A stretch of DNA of 64,000 bases, taken from Piper betle (taxonomy: Eukaryota > Streptophyta > Magnoliopsida > Piperales > Piperaceae). Under the pieces are notes generated by a model that saw only the letters and a program-made list of their open reading frames with translations, was not told the DNA's origin and searched no databases. Position numbers and translations under genes: made by a program. Location: NCBI GenBank assembly GCA_033002965.1, contig JAURVB010000851.1:62001-126000 (forward strand), in the 5' to 3' direction. Of the stretch, positions 34,384 through 47,103 are shown in pieces. Position 1 is the stretch's first letter. Each line of letters starts with the position of its first letter.

Positions 34384-36640
34384 CCCATCATCACGAATAA
34401 GGTTGGCCGGTTGGGTATTGGTACTTGGCTTGTGGGGGATGACTAGCAAAATAAAGTGGGCTAAGTGTGCTAAATTTTAATTTTTTTAACATCCAAAGAA
34501 CGCATGAAATGCACATTTTATCTCAAAAAGTTCATAAAGCCCATAATTGTCAAACGTTTATAAAGAAACAAGCACCTTGCAATTTCTCGCTAGTTACTTA
34601 AGGTTGTTCTCCTAAAATCTAAATATTTAAATACAGGGAAACAGCCCAACTAGTATTACAAAATAGTTCATCCCACCACAGGCACTACACTAAATAGGAT
34701 CCAAAATGACAGATTCGCACTTCATTGTAAATAGCAATCATTGTTATTTGTAATGTTCAAATGACAGGTTCGCACTTCCCTAACTAGTGAAGAGAAAGTA
34801 TTCACGGTTAGGTTGGTAATTATATATCCCCTATCTACTCTTATTATTATTATAATAATGAAATGGAAACTCAACACTTACTTTTGATTAAATGTACAAG
34901 ATTTAATCGATAAAAATACAACGAAAACTTTTAATAAAATGAGAACTCAACATCAGCTTTTGCTCAAAAGTAGGAGATTTGATTAATTAAAGTATAATAA
35001 AATTAAAAGAATAATAAATCAAATTATAATAGAAAATAATCTCCTAAAACGTCTTACAGTCAATATTTTTTTAAGACCAAATGAATAAATAGAGAATCAT
35101 AAATAAAAATACTCATTTACTCTTGAAATAAAAAAGTTTGCCACTAAGATATTTAATGAGTAACTTATAGCGGATTGGGCCTTATAACCATAATGAGTGT
35201 AAGGCCTTATAGTAGATTACTACTCAATTATAATAATTTATTGTCTCACTCATTTAGGATCTACCTTTAAAATCAAAACCAAAGCCAAGTAGAATCTCTA
35301 TCTCAGATATTAGATTATTTTATAGTCTATCTTTTATTACTCAATGTAAATTTATCTATACAGTTGAAATTTATTTATCATATAAGTCACGTATGACACA
35401 ATATCTTGCTTAGTTTATTGTAACGAGGGTTTCTCATCTTCAATTTCAATTTATAAATTAGAGGCCTTTTAGAAACTTATGAGGGCCACTGAAGAATAAG
35501 GCGCTCAAAAAAATTGTACACCGATCTCCAATGTAAGTTTAACTGTTGGCTCGGCTGAGCCACTAATTCGATCAAAGAGGCCGGGTTAATTGGGAATCTA
35601 GGCACTTGTCGATGTTTGCTTGAAGTGACAATTTGAAGTGGATTTTTGCTCATTTTGTACACCCATCGTTGTCCTCAGAGTATTCAGGTCCTTCCCACTG
35701 TGAAGCTCAATTGATGCCGATGGAATATTTTGATTCTGCATATTCAGATGTCAAAACATCAAAACAGCAGTACAATGAAGTTGTGAAATGGTAATGCTTA
35801 ACTTATCAGACCACACCACAATCTCATTCTGTATACGTCAGCCTTCCTCCTCTACTTTAGTTCTCCAATAGCTTGGTCTTTTAGTAGCTTCTCCATAGCC
35901 AGTTGGGTCGACACGGAAAGCATCATTGCTGCTGTTGGCTGCTACATGCTGAAAGGTCATTGCTACAAGAAACGGAGACATGTAACAGCATTTCATTTTG
36001 CTTCAAGATCAAGTGCCTACTCTTTTGGAGGAGACGGAAAGCTATGCTGGGTATATACAGCTGAGAAGCTTGGTTTGTTTTCATTTAGTCAAAGATATAA
36101 TTACAAATAATTGAAATGTAGGAGGAGAGTATGTCCATTGCCCATTATCAGGTTTGTCTGTCTTCAGCTTTTGACAAGATATAAACTACCGCTTCTAGTT
36201 CATCAGTGTTGAGATTACACACTTAAATCCCTATTCTAATTTGATTTCTGAACAATAACTGACAAGCAATAACCACATATCACAATGATTGCAAAGTATG
36301 ATTTTGATTTTTTATCTTGACTAATTGGTTGCTAGGGTTAATTACGGTTGGAAGATTGTCTAGCACTGGATTATTCTAGTCGATGTTAATTGTGATTAAT
36401 TTTGTGCTAATCTCAATTAGTGTTTGGTTATTCATGATTTTATGTTTAATGATTGATTGGAAAAGGTTGATTTATAGTATGATTCTTAGATGTTGTTTTC
36501 ATGTTTGTTGGCATTGTTCATGCTCGATTAATTAATACTATGTTCATTATCATGGGGCTTAATGTCGTATTAATTATGGTAATGCATTTGTTGTTAATTA
36601 GGGCATGCCAGTTACTTTTCTACATATTGAGCAATTCTTG
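34384..36640. other. Spacer, no gene recognised
   Basis: AT-rich sequence with short local duplications (for example AACTCAACA.. CTTTTG.T.AAA segments near 34865 and 34945). No coding region, element boundary or RNA gene could be supported. A somewhat GC-richer part at 35480-36070 has no protein-like frame longer than about 60 codons. Confidence 0.4.
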
Positions 36641-36762
36641 TTCATGATATGCTTCATTTGTGTTAATTGCTGCTTATGATGATAGATTGGCTTTGGTTTT
36701 ATTTATTTTTAAAGTTTTCTCTTCGATCATTTGTTTATTTTTATTTGTATTATATAGATCCA

Positions 36763-37990
36763 ATGCCGAAGAAAATTGTGTCGAAGAAGCCAAGGCATTC
36801 AGAAAAGTATTATGATCGGCAACGGTTTCCATCCATCCAGGCATATTCAACCGGTTTCGAGGAAATATTTAGCAAGAAGATGCCGGTTCCAGAATGAGGT
36901 TTTCATTAGGATTGGCCAACTCATTTGTCGGGCGATCAATTAGAAAAAGTGTGGAAATCGTATAGTTAGCAAATGTTTATTCGTCCACCACCTCTTGCTG
37001 TTCTTCCTGTGGTGATGGAATTTTACTCTAACCTAGATGCGGAGATTAGTAAGAGCATTGTGAGAAAAGTAGAGGTACGGATTGATGAGGAGTCTATCCG
37101 ATCATTATTTGGCTTGTATGAGGTTCCGCATAGTACTTTTGAGAGTAATTTACAGCATGTAGATCATTTGACTGTCTCGAACTATTTGTGTCTGAATGGT
37201 ACACAGTGGAAGTATGAAGGTGGTCAGCCCCGGTCGTTTCCCAAGGGTTGCGGAGGTTTGGTTATTCTTTGTAAGGGCTTGGTTTCTTCTGACAACTCAT
37301 TTTAACAATGTGACAAGGGAACAAGCTTATATGGTGTATACTATTCTCACGGGCAGTCTGTTGGATGTTGGTGAACATATTCGCGGGGAAATTGTGAAGG
37401 TTTCTTTAGGCCAGCGTGGTGCATCGCGAGGAGGATTGTGATTTCCGTCGTTAATTACTCAGTTCTGCAGGAGGGCTGGTGTTCCGATGGGGAGTAGCGA
37501 GATACTTGTTGAACCTAAAGGAGCTTTGGATCGATTACTCATTCTGAGGATTATGGCAACCCACGGCCTTGATCAGCGTCATGCTAATGCTTGTCTTCGT
37601 GAGGAGCCAGTAGGGGATGATCAGCCTGTAGATGATGGGGAGCAAGGCGAGCTTGAGGAGCAGAACTGAGGTGTTCAGGAGGATGCGGTAGACATTTAAC
37701 TGGGGTGCCAGAGAGAGACAGTTGATTATGTATATGGGGGCTTTACTGTCATGGATGGGATGATACGGGATATGGCCGCTCATTTTCATGTGGATGCGAG
37801 TCATCATCAACTTCCACCACATCCGACTTGGTCTTATCTGCCGGGGTAGCAGCATATGCCGGAGGTGAATTCTACAGGAGCTGATGGACGAGATGATGGG
37901 GATGATGGTGAGGACGAGGATTATGATGATGTTGCTAATGCCTATACTTGGTTTTCTTGTTCTCGATGGAAATATGCTTCATGATTATAA
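36763..37990 (+). pseudogene. Putative plant transposon protein (retrotransposon-associated), broken
   Basis: Pieces in two frames together resemble the plant transposon-protein domain often carried by gypsy-type elements. They are MPKKIVSKKPRHSEKYYDRQRF near the start; then EFYSNLDAEISKSIVRKVEVRIDEESIRSLFGL (about 37015-37115); then, after a frame change near 37240, FFVRAWFLLTTHFNNVTREQAYMVYTILTG; and FPSLITQFCRRAGVP near 37443-37485. An acidic GEDEDYDD tail lies near 37905-37930. In-frame stops at 36895 and 36967 and the frame change make it non-functional. No LTRs or polymerase genes were found beside it. Confidence 0.6.
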
Positions 37991-39540
37991 GGGAGTTTTC
38001 TTCTCTTACTTTTTTATTTTCCATTGAGGGGTATGCAATTTTTCAGCCTGGGGGACTTTAGTTGATATGGAGTTGACTGTAGCATGAATATGGTTGTAGT
38101 ATATTTTGAATCGTGATGTCTTGGTGTGATTTGCTTTATTACGACTCTTGATAATATGTGTTCAATTCAGGTGAAGTTATTATTTGTCAATGAGTGGTGA
38201 TATTTTAATTTACTTAGTTTGTTGAAAAATATGAAATTTACTTATGTTTATGTGAAGCTCTTTTATTAGGGATTGCTTGAAGGTATATCATTCAACGATA
38301 GATGTGAATTTGTTTGTTTTAATGATATGATACTTAAAGACGATTTATATTGCATGGAAGCATGTTTGTTATGAAATTTGTTTGATTCACTCTCGAAGTG
38401 AAATTTTAGACAAACATTGAGTTAAAGAAATGATTTAGGTGAGATTTTATGAGTTTGGGCCTTTCAAGCTAACCTAAATTTGACTTTTTGATTTGTTTAC
38501 CCTTAAATCTGGCTTTGTTTGATTTTTTCCTTGGATTATTCCTATCCTAGTATCCTACTGTTAAATTCTTCTGGATTAGAAATGAGTTAGATTATATTAG
38601 AAGAATGCATTGTGATGTAGGGATGGTGTGTTTTTAAAACAAAATCAAACGAGTTGAAATGATTTGGAGATTTGGTAGTGACTCGGAAAAAATCAATGAA
38701 AAAAAACCAAGTGAAATAAGGTTGTCACTTGAGAGAAAGAAAAAAATATGAGGAGAAAAATAAATGAGAAATCGTCTTTTGTAGTGGATGTGATGAAAAA
38801 AATGGAAGAAATATTAGAGTTGGTGGAGAAATTTATTTGTTTTCAGTTTGGAAGAATTTTTATGTTAGGAGTATATTTACTTATTTATCTTGTTATATCC
38901 ATTTTTAGCCCTAGCCTAGCCTGTTATAACCTACAAAATCTTATTTTCTTTGATGAAATAGTTTGTTAATATTAGTGGAGAGAGTGATAAAAAGCAAACT
39001 TACGGGGTTCTATAACTTTGTGTTTTTTTTTGTGATATGCATTTATTTAAGTTGAGTATATGATTTGCAAGTTTATTCTGTTCTTGATTTGGAAACATGT
39101 TTGAAAGTGAGATCTATGATGGTGTGGAAATATGAATTTAGGTTGTTATGTTTGGATGTAGGTTAAGTGATTGAAATATTTTCAGAGATGGTATATAATT
39201 TTTCTGATAACAATAATAGTTATCTTAAGTTTGGTACATTTGGAGTCAGTTTTATGTGAGTTTTTGTGTCTTTAGTTTTTGTTTTATTTTTCCTTGCTCT
39301 AGGACTAGCAAAATATCAAGTCTCCGGGTATGATAAGTGGTAGATATATCTATATTTTCCCTACGAGTTTATATTAGGGTTTTTTTAGTTTTTTTATTAT
39401 TTTAGAGGATATTTTATATATATTTAGAGTAAAATAATTTAAATATCATATTAAGTTTTAAATTAGGTTTGTATTCGTCTTGAAGGTTACATGATCACAT
39501 ACGAGTTTATGGAGTAGACCGCAGATGAATCAAAAGAAAA
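37991..39540. other. AT-rich spacer, no gene recognised
   Basis: No coding region, element boundary, tandem repeat or RNA gene was recognised. Composition is uniformly AT-rich with many short T runs. Confidence 0.4.
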
Positions 39541-39554
39541 AAGAATGAAAAGGT

Positions 39555-39825
39555 CGAGTTACCGAGTGAGTGTCGTGGCACTCAGATCTCAGTTAGCGAG
39601 TGCTGCGACACTTGAGAGGAGGAAATCAGGAAGAGACACGAATGCTGCGGCACTCATATCTTGGTTAGCAAACTTTGCGCCAATGAGAAGGAGAAAAGCA
39701 TTATCGAGTGAATGCTGTGGCGTTGAGATTACAGATATGGAATGTCACGGCACTAGGCGACGTTGGAGAAAAAATATAAGTGGGCGACATGACACTTGAA
39801 GTGAATGCCATGGTGCTCAAGTGGA
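39555..39825. repeat. Cluster of GAGTGCTGCGGCACT-like imperfect palindromes
   Basis: The motif G.(A/G)TG(C/T)(T/C)G(T/C)GGCACT recurs at irregular spacing: GAGTGTCGTGGCACT near 39567, GAGTGCTGCGACACT near 39598, GAATGCTGCGGCACT near 39639, GAATGCTGTGGCGTT near 39711, GAATGTCACGGCACT near 39739, and GAATGCCATGGTGCT near 39802. Each is partly self-complementary. The block probably belongs to the LTR-like sequence that follows. Confidence 0.6.
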
Positions 39826-39839
39826 AAATTGTGGATAAT

Positions 39840-40945
39840 TAAGAATTTGAAGAACCGACTTCCACAATGAGAAGCCTAATACTTCTAACTATAAAAGGGA
39901 TGTTTATGCACAAAATTAGGTATTTTTCACATATTTTCTTCATAATTTTGGAGGCTCTTATCAAGGGTTTTGGTTTTCTCAAAGCAGATTCATAAGGAAG
40001 AGTTGAAGATTCAAGAGAAGGAAGAAGAAACTCGTTGCTTTCTAAATGCCAATTTATAAGAGTTTTTCTTCTTATCTTTCTTCGGGTTTTATTATAATAT
40101 TATTATGAATATTTCAAATACTCTTTTTATGGTTTTATTTTCTTATTTTATAAAGTAAATTATTTTATGCTAGAGAGGCGATGAACCTTGAACCAATGAC
40201 TTAATAGTTATTTTGATTGGAATTTAATTATTATTTTCTTAATAAGAATTGTATTTTGTTATATTTAATTCTTTAATTTATTTGGTTAATTGTTAAATCA
40301 TAGTGAGGTTTCAGAAAGAACCTATGTTTTAAATAATTAATTGAATAATAAATTAATTATATTGGGGGATCTATAAGATACATCTATAAATTGAATACAA
40401 GTGTCCTAGTTAGGAGTTATTAAAACTTTATAAGGACCATTTTAATTATTCACTGAATGGGAGTTTAACAACAAGGAGTTCATTAAGATTAATGCATATT
40501 AAATTAAATTGATGAAGGATAGTATACGGAAAGGATTATCCAACATTGAGGAGATTTAATATAGTTAATTAATGCAACGAAAGGGGTAATTATATAATAA
40601 AAATTCTATCATCTCATGAAGTGTAATAGTTAGTTTCATGATTATAATTATTTTGTCAATTAATTGCTTTAAGGGGATTCTATTCTCTAGCATAACCTTT
40701 GCATATCGAGAAAAACCTAGACTTTAGATTAGACTCTCTTTTGAGATTTAATTTCAGATTAGAATTCAATTAGATAAAAATCCCAAAAATCCATACTTTC
40801 TTGCTTTGGATGGTTTAGTCTAATAATTCTAATTGCATAAATAGATAGTCCATATGGGAACGATACTCTACTCACAAATTTATTACTTGATCATGAGTGG
40901 TATACTTGTCATATATGCAAAATTCTTACCAATGCCCCAGCACTT
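39840..40945 (+). mobile_element. Probable plus-strand gypsy LTR end and leader remnant
   Basis: TATGGGAACGATACTCTACTCA...TTATTACTTG..GGTATACTTG (about 40853-40905) is the pattern found at the end of many Athila-like LTRs in plants. It also occurs on the opposite strand in both LTR copies at 41541-44018. The preceding kilobase is AT-rich and non-coding. No second LTR in this orientation is visible, so it is a fragment. Confidence 0.4.
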
Positions 40946-41019
40946 AAAGAATACCATGTAGTAACAATCAATTGTAGTGCATGTGTAAGCTATATGAAAT
41001 AGGTAACCATAACCCCAGA

Positions 41020-41505
41020 TGTAATAACCAATAAAAATTAGTCCTACATTTAACACCTCTTGGGATGAGAACCAATATATAAGAGAGGATGTGTTTAATG
41101 ATCATCAACTTGATTAACCACTTTTGAAGAGATAACTTAAGCCCATCAATTTGCACTCAAGCTAGGTAGTTAAGAGTAGTACCAGAGCCAACTTAGGATC
41201 ATATTAGAAGGTGGACTGGATCCAGAAAGAGAAAGTATAGTAAAAGAATTCTGTGGACAGAATTTATTGGAGAAAGAAGGGTGGAATATTACTAGTCCAA
41301 GAAGCCTAAGAAAAGAATTTCGAGGACGAAATTCCCTAAAGGTGGGTGGGCTGAGTAACGTATAAAAATTAGTCTCACATCTAATACCTCTTAGGATAAG
41401 ATCCAATATATAAGTAGGGAACTATTTAACGATATTCAACTTGGTTAACTACTTTTGAAGAGATGACTTAGACCCATCAATTTGCACTTGGACTGGATCA
41501 TTACA
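41020..41505 (+). mobile_element. TRIM element copy 1 (short-LTR retrotransposon), 486 bp
   Basis: Direct LTRs at 41020-41174 and 41352-41505 (155 and 154 bp) align throughout. They share TAAAAATTAGTC, ACCTCTT.GGAT.AGA.CCAATATATAAG, AACTT.ATTAACCACTTTTGAAGAGAT and CCCATCAATTTGCACT. Just inside the left LTR, AGTACCAGAGCCA (41178-41190) resembles the primer-binding site for initiator methionine tRNA (TGGTATCAGAGCC). Just before the right LTR, TTTCGAGGACGAAATTCCC and a purine tract AAAGGTGGGTGGG (41339-41351) form the polypurine tract. The 177-bp interior is non-coding. These are the defining features of a terminal-repeat retrotransposon in miniature. Target duplication was not recovered. Confidence 0.85.
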
Positions 41506-41540
41506 TCTGATAAGTCTATCTCAGCCTGCCTAGTATTTGT

Positions 41541-44500
41541 TGTGATATTTCAATATATTGTGCAAGTGCACACAACAAATAAATAATAAAGTGACTAGTG
41601 AGTATCATTCCCACGAGGATTTGATGTTCTAATGTGCTGATGATAGCTAGCTAGATTATTAAACCTAATGAATTCCCTACAGAGAGTATATGATTATGAT
41701 GGAAATATACTCTAAAACTACCAAGATGAAAGGGTATGAAACTGATACAATACTTTAACATAGTAAATGACATGAAGGGATGAAGACAGAAAACAATAGC
41801 AAAAATCAACACAAGTTTTCTTAATGAAAATGGATCTGAGATGGATAATTTCACTTAGTTAATAAGTAGCACATCTTATTTGTTAATCAAGTTACACATA
41901 ATTGTAGTTAATATCTAGGGAAACAAATTTAATTGCACGGCCTTCCGCATCTTATTACAACCTACTTCCCTAGCATCATTTTGACATTCCTGTATAAACA
42001 AAACTAGATTTGTGCTTCACGATCAAAGCACTTGCCAAATGTCTCAATTGGTTCTCCAAAATTTTGATCGATGTTTACTTGTTTTGCATCTACTGTTATT
42101 GAGTTTACATAAACTGTATAAATATTCCTTCCATTGACATCTTCTTTTCAACAGGTGGTTGCATCCTGTTTTGTGCCTAGGCTTGAAATCCTGGTAGTGC
42201 TTCAGCTTGAGTTTGAGGTTTCTAAACACTAACATGATTTCCTCCCCATCCAAAATTTTGATGGTTTCTCCAACCTTGATTATAGTGTTGCGGTATGGGT
42301 TGTTCTAATTCATGTTATAATTGCCTATGAAATTGGCAGCATCTATTTGCAATGGACATTGCTCCCATGAATGTTTATTTTCAAAAAAATCATAGGATAG
42401 GACTTGTGCTACCGGGGCATGGAATTGAGTCTTGTTCTTGAGGTTTTACATTTGTTTGCTTAATGAAGCCATTTGTGCTAATAGGGCATGCGAAATATCC
42501 AATTGTATAACTCCTGGTACATTTTTCATGTTGTCCTATCATACATCATTTGGTGGTGGTTAGAAGCTACTTTTTTCATTAGCTCATAAGCTTCATCATA
42601 GGTCTTTGTCATGATGAAACCTCTTGCTATAACATAAAAAATGGATTTGGTTTGGCTCATCAACCCATTGCAAAAGCCTTGAATCTAAACTCATTGTTGA
42701 ACCTTATGATAATGACACTTTCTTGGTAGGTCCTTAACGTTTCCCATGTATCACAAAAGGATTCGTTCTCCATTTGAACAAATGAAGTAATCTCATTCCT
42801 AAATTGCACAATTTTAAATGGGCTTAAAATATTTCAATATGAACTTTTTTATTATTTCCTCCAAAGTAGTGATTGAGTTTGGTGCCAATAAATTGAACCA
42901 TAATCTACCTGCTTCACTTTAAGAAAATGAAAACACTCTTAGTCTAATTGCATCTTCGGACACTTAGGTAATGTTTGCATGAATCACAAATTATTAGGTA
43001 CATGTGTATATCCTCACTAGACAATCCATTGGACTGTCCATGTCCAACTGAGTGTAACATGTGAAACTTCGCAGGTTTTAGCTCAAAATTGTTTGCTAGA
43101 ATCTGTGGCCTCATAATACTGAGATTCAAGTCTTTTAGTTGCGGCAGAGCCAGTTCTGCCAATGATCTGTTGTTGTCATGCTTCAGTTGATTCTAATATG
43201 CTGGCCTCACTTGGTTACCCATGTGCTGGTTTATGAAGGCTTGTTCCATCAGGTTTTGCTCCACAAAGTTCTGATTGCCAAGATTCTACTTAGCAAAAGC
43301 TTGTTCTCCAATGTTCGAATTCTCAAAATTTTATTGGTTGAAGTTCTGGTTCATGGCTTGCCTTCACTTTCTTCTAATCCCTAGGCAATTCATTTCAATT
43401 TTTGAGTCAAAAGGAAATAGTCCTTCTAATTGGCTCTCCTACATACATTACCTAAAACACAAACTAAATAAGTCTTAAAAAAAGCTATCAACAAAGATAA
43501 AAATAAGGCAAATCCCCAACAATGATACCAAAAACTTGTGCTATTTCAATGCATCGTGCAAGTGCACGTATCAAAAAGTAATAAAGTGATGAATGAGTAT
43601 CGTTCCCATAAGGATTTGATGTTCTAATGTACTGATGATAACTATATTATTAAACCTAATGACTTGTCTACAAAGAGTATACTGATTATGATGGAAATCT
43701 ACTCTAAAGCTATCAAGATGAGCAAGGGTACAAAACTGATACAATACTTTAACTTGGAAAATGATGCAAAGGCATGAAGAAAGAAAATTGCAGCAATAGT
43801 CAACACAAGTTTTCTTAATGAAAATGGATCTGGGATGAATAATTCCACTTAGTTAATAAGTAGGAAATCTTGTTGTGTTAATCAAGTTACACATAATTGT
43901 AGTTGATATCTAGAGAAAGAACTTTAATTGTAATGGGTTTCCACATCTTATTATAACTTACTGCTCTAGTGTCATGTCACATTCTTGTGCAAAAACTACG
44001 CTAGTGCTTTATGATCAACTCCCATTGTATGGATATCTATGATTCTAATGCATTCCTACACTTAGAATTATAAACTACTTCACTTATGGACATCAACGAG
44101 CTGCCTATTCTTAGATCTCGACTAAATATTTTGATCATGTAAAAGTTAACTACTTTCTCGAAGCATTTAGAGTTCATATGAAGTAACAAACTTACAATTA
44201 GTGCAAGAAGTTCACATTAGTAAGATATATTACATATCAACCAAGATCCATCATAAATTTAAATCACTTAATGTTTACCCCATGTAAGAATAATTATACT
44301 TCATGAAGCTCATCAATAAAGACAACACTGAGAAGAGAAGCTACAAGCCTCTATATGAAAAAGGATCACTTTGCTCAATGTGAATGAGGGTATTTATAAT
44401 CAATGGAAGAAGGAACTCATTGTCAATACAATAGTTTCTTAGAAGTTTTCTTCATCAAAAGTAATGCAGGTGTTGACTCAATCATCCAATTCAAATTGTG

Positions 44501-44940
44501 TTCTCCAGCTTTATTCCCTTGTCCCCTCCTTGACTCTTCATGACTTATGAAATTAGTGGAGTTGTCTCATGGAATTTAAATTGTCTCAATTGGAGTGGCA
44601 TGTCAAGCTCAATAGTGAAGATTTCCTTGCAACTTTCTTCCTCCTAGTGCACGCGAGTTGCTCTCCCTTAATCATTGGCATTAGGTGGATATGATTCTTT
44701 CTTAATCAGTAAATTAGTAAGGTGGCCATCTAATGGCTTTTAAGTAGGGACTTGAGTGAATTAGGTAGATCTGTCTAGTGGTGGGGAGCAGGTGCAGAAA
44801 TGTGTAGACTATTATGCCCGGTCAAAAGCATATGTAGAAATGTGGTAGATTTTTCTAGTGGTCCATCTTAGGTTGGCGGAAGAGTAGTTTGATCCTACCT
44901 TGCAAGTGTACACATACCTTGTCCTAGATCCTTCAAAAGA
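41541..44940 (-). mobile_element. Internally deleted Athila-like Ty3/gypsy element
   Basis: Two direct copies of one sequence, 41541-42026 and 43537-44018, share TGTG.TATTTCAAT at one end. They also share GTGCAAGTGCAC, AGTATC.TTCCCA..AGGATTTGATGTTCTAATGT, and more than 450 bp beyond. They are LTR portions of a minus-strand element. The right copy should continue as the full 5' LTR to about 44940; the left copy is cut at 42026. Inside the 5' LTR edge, minus-strand TTTTTGGTATCATTGTTGGGGATT (about 43509-43532) matches the leader of Athila-like elements. Between them lies only a broken gag (42050-43440). The whole pol region and part of the 3' LTR are deleted. Confidence 0.75.
42050..43440 (-). 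pseudogene. Athila-like gypsy gag pseudogene
   Basis: Minus-strand frames keep recognisable gag pieces in order. The first is MRPQILANNFELKPAKFHML with the SVG...SSEDIHMYLIICD segment (about 42960-43110). Next comes FRNEITSFVQMENESFCDTWE (about 42750-42815), then MTKTYDEAYELMKK (about 42570-42615), and a C-terminal KILENQLRHLASA segment near 42030-42070. These match the retrotransposon gag domain of Athila-type elements. Several stops and frame changes interrupt it. Its 3' end runs directly into the truncated LTR at 42026. Confidence 0.75.
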
Positions 44941-46506
44941 TAGTGCTAGGGCATGAAAATGATGTACAAAAATTATCCAAATATTATCTTAATTTACAAA
45001 GTATCAGCATCATTTAATAAGTTATTTAATTCAAAGATCAAATTGAGTGTAAAAATTGACTCATATATGAGATTAAACATTCATACTAGTACACATTCTT
45101 TAAGTCATCCTCTTAATTGTAGGAGAGGTGTTGTCTCCCTTATGACTTGGAGTACTCATAGAGGAGCCTTTAAGTTAAAGATTTCCTCTTATAGTATAAA
45201 AGATCAATATACATCGTGTAGTAACTCTTAAGATTTTTGTCTTAATCCTCCTTGAGGGTTAAGATCCGCTTCCATGATATTAGTCCAAATTAGTAGCCAA
45301 ACGAATAGCTTTTCAAATTATAATACCATGGTTCTGTCTACCCCAAGCCGAATTAGGGTGTTACACGTATAACCACACGAAACAACTAAACATTATTTAA
45401 AATACTGATTCATAATCATACTTTACCGTTCATGAGCATATGATCTTTCATAATGATATGACTCGTATTCATATTGAGTCAATACCTAGACTCGGTGGAT
45501 AAATAGTGGTCACCATCAGCGTAGAACCACATCCCATTGAATGATCACTAGCTCTATCTAATAGCAGCACATAAATTGAGGGCTCTTGCTTATGGGGAGT
45601 GATCGGCAGTTAAACTGAAATAAGTATGATTACCTATTTGGGTAGTTTGGCCTGGATAAAAATTCCATATGCCTTGCTTATATAAATAGCTTGGCTTGGG
45701 TATAAGCACCCCATATGCCTTGTTCATAAAAGCTTGTCTTGGTTCAAGATTCTTATATCCTAGTAACCTTGCCCATATAAACATTGATTAAACTCAATAA
45801 CATAACATAATATAACATAACGTAAGCAAATGACTTCTCTACAGAGTTCCTAGAAGTAATTCAAATTGATTGGCTAACCTGAATCAAAATAGTTAAGAGA
45901 ACACTCATCTCCCTGAGAGAGGAAAGATGAAGGATTTATAGTTTCTATGTTACCTTCAAAAGCATGCCTCTAGATGCCCCACCAAACCATGAAAAATCAA
46001 GGTCATCATCAAGTGAAGAAAGCTTCTCGACAGTGGTGGAAAGGGCCCCTTCATGGGTTGAAATTAACATGCCTCCCATCCAAATGGAGGAAAATAGAAG
46101 CACCAAGTGATGAATGCTTTCTTGAAGAACCTTGAGATAGATTCCAAATCTCCAAGAAATGTTGAACCTAGTTCTCATGAGACAACATCTTAAAACTCTT
46201 TTAAGTCATAAAAAGTCTTAAGCACCAATAATGCAAATCAAAGTTTTGAAGACCCAAAGTTGAATTGAAATCTTGAGAAGTTCGATAGCAACTTTGGCAG
46301 CTGAAGATGGAAGGGTTTGGACGAAGGAGAGCAAAGGAAGGCTTTGGAAGACACTTCAGCAGAGTGTTTGGCATCCAAAGATCTTTTAGGAAAACCTAGG
46401 GCTCACGTGAAAAACTTAAGTAGAGCTTTGGCAAATGTTTGGCCAATCAATCACCAAGGAGGGAAGAACCTATGAGGTTTTAATGAAGTCTTTTTGCACT
46501 TCCTTC
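44941..46506. other. Retroelement-like spacer
   Basis: No coding region is supported. Near 45350-45364 the minus strand reads TGTAACACCCTAATTCGGC, a typical gypsy LTR start, but its partner end was not found. The 45900-46500 part is non-coding and may belong to the element invaded by the TRIM at 46507. Confidence 0.35.
45640..45785. repeat. Three-unit tandem repeat, about 46-50 bp
   Basis: A unit of the form TTGGCTTGG.TA.AAGCACCCCATATGCCTTG.TCATA.AAAGC is repeated three times with progressive divergence: starting near 45648 and 45691, with a third more diverged copy near 45735. No coding role is apparent. Confidence 0.55.
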
Positions 46507-46940
46507 TGTAAAGGCCATCTCAATTAGTATAAGCTAATGGGTTTAGTCATCTTTTCAAAAGGGGTTAACCAAGTTGAAGATCATAAAGTTATCCCAACTA
46601 ATACATTGGATCTTACTTTTGTAGGTATTGGATGTGAGATTAACTTTAGGTATGCTACTTTCCACCTACCTGAAGGGAATTTTGTCAAGGGAATGCCTTT
46701 CATATGGCTCTGAGCCTAATATCTGAATTTGTTTAGACAGACCACTGTCCATCTAATATGGTCTCGGGTTCACACTCTGGTACCAATTGTAAATGCTCAA
46801 CCCAATTAGTGTAAACTGATGGACTTAGTCATTTTTAAAAAATGATTAACCAAATTGAAGATTACAAATTCATCCTTACTAATATATTGGACCTTACTCT
46901 GGTAGGTATTGGATGTAGAATTAATTTTAGGGATGTTACA
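46507..46940 (-). mobile_element. TRIM element copy 2, 434 bp
   Basis: Read on the minus strand, the 5' LTR is 46940-46788 and the 3' LTR is 46659-46507, each 153 bp. Right after the 5' LTR, ATTGGTACCAGAG (about 46774-46786) is a methionine-tRNA-type primer-binding site. TTCCCTTCAGGTAGGTGG (about 46660-46677) is the polypurine tract and parallels copy 1. The interior is 128 bp. The 5' LTR starts TGTAACATCCC; the 3' LTR start has lost its T. The two LTRs are clearly diverged from each other, so insertion is old. Confidence 0.8.
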
Positions 46941-47103
46941 ACATCGACTACCGAACGTCCCTTTGGCCATGAAATTTAGTGAAGCTCGTAGAAAGACTTT
47001 GCAAACATCTTTAGTAACCAAAGAGAAAACAAACACAAAGGCTAGTTGAATTGTGGAGTTAGTGTTTGATCGACAAACACTTCGGCACGTTGTTCATATT
47101 TAA

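Noticed and set aside
41015..41510. CAGATGTAAT and ATTACATCTG around TRIM copy 1 as terminal inverted repeats of a DNA transposon
   Set aside because: The internal pair of 155-bp direct repeats, the primer-binding site and the polypurine tract define an LTR element; the inverted match is the usual TGT..ACA LTR ends plus a few chance bases.
45640..45785. Regular repeats considered as a CRISPR array
   Set aside because: Repeats are contiguous and diverged with no unique spacers, and the window is plant nuclear DNA.
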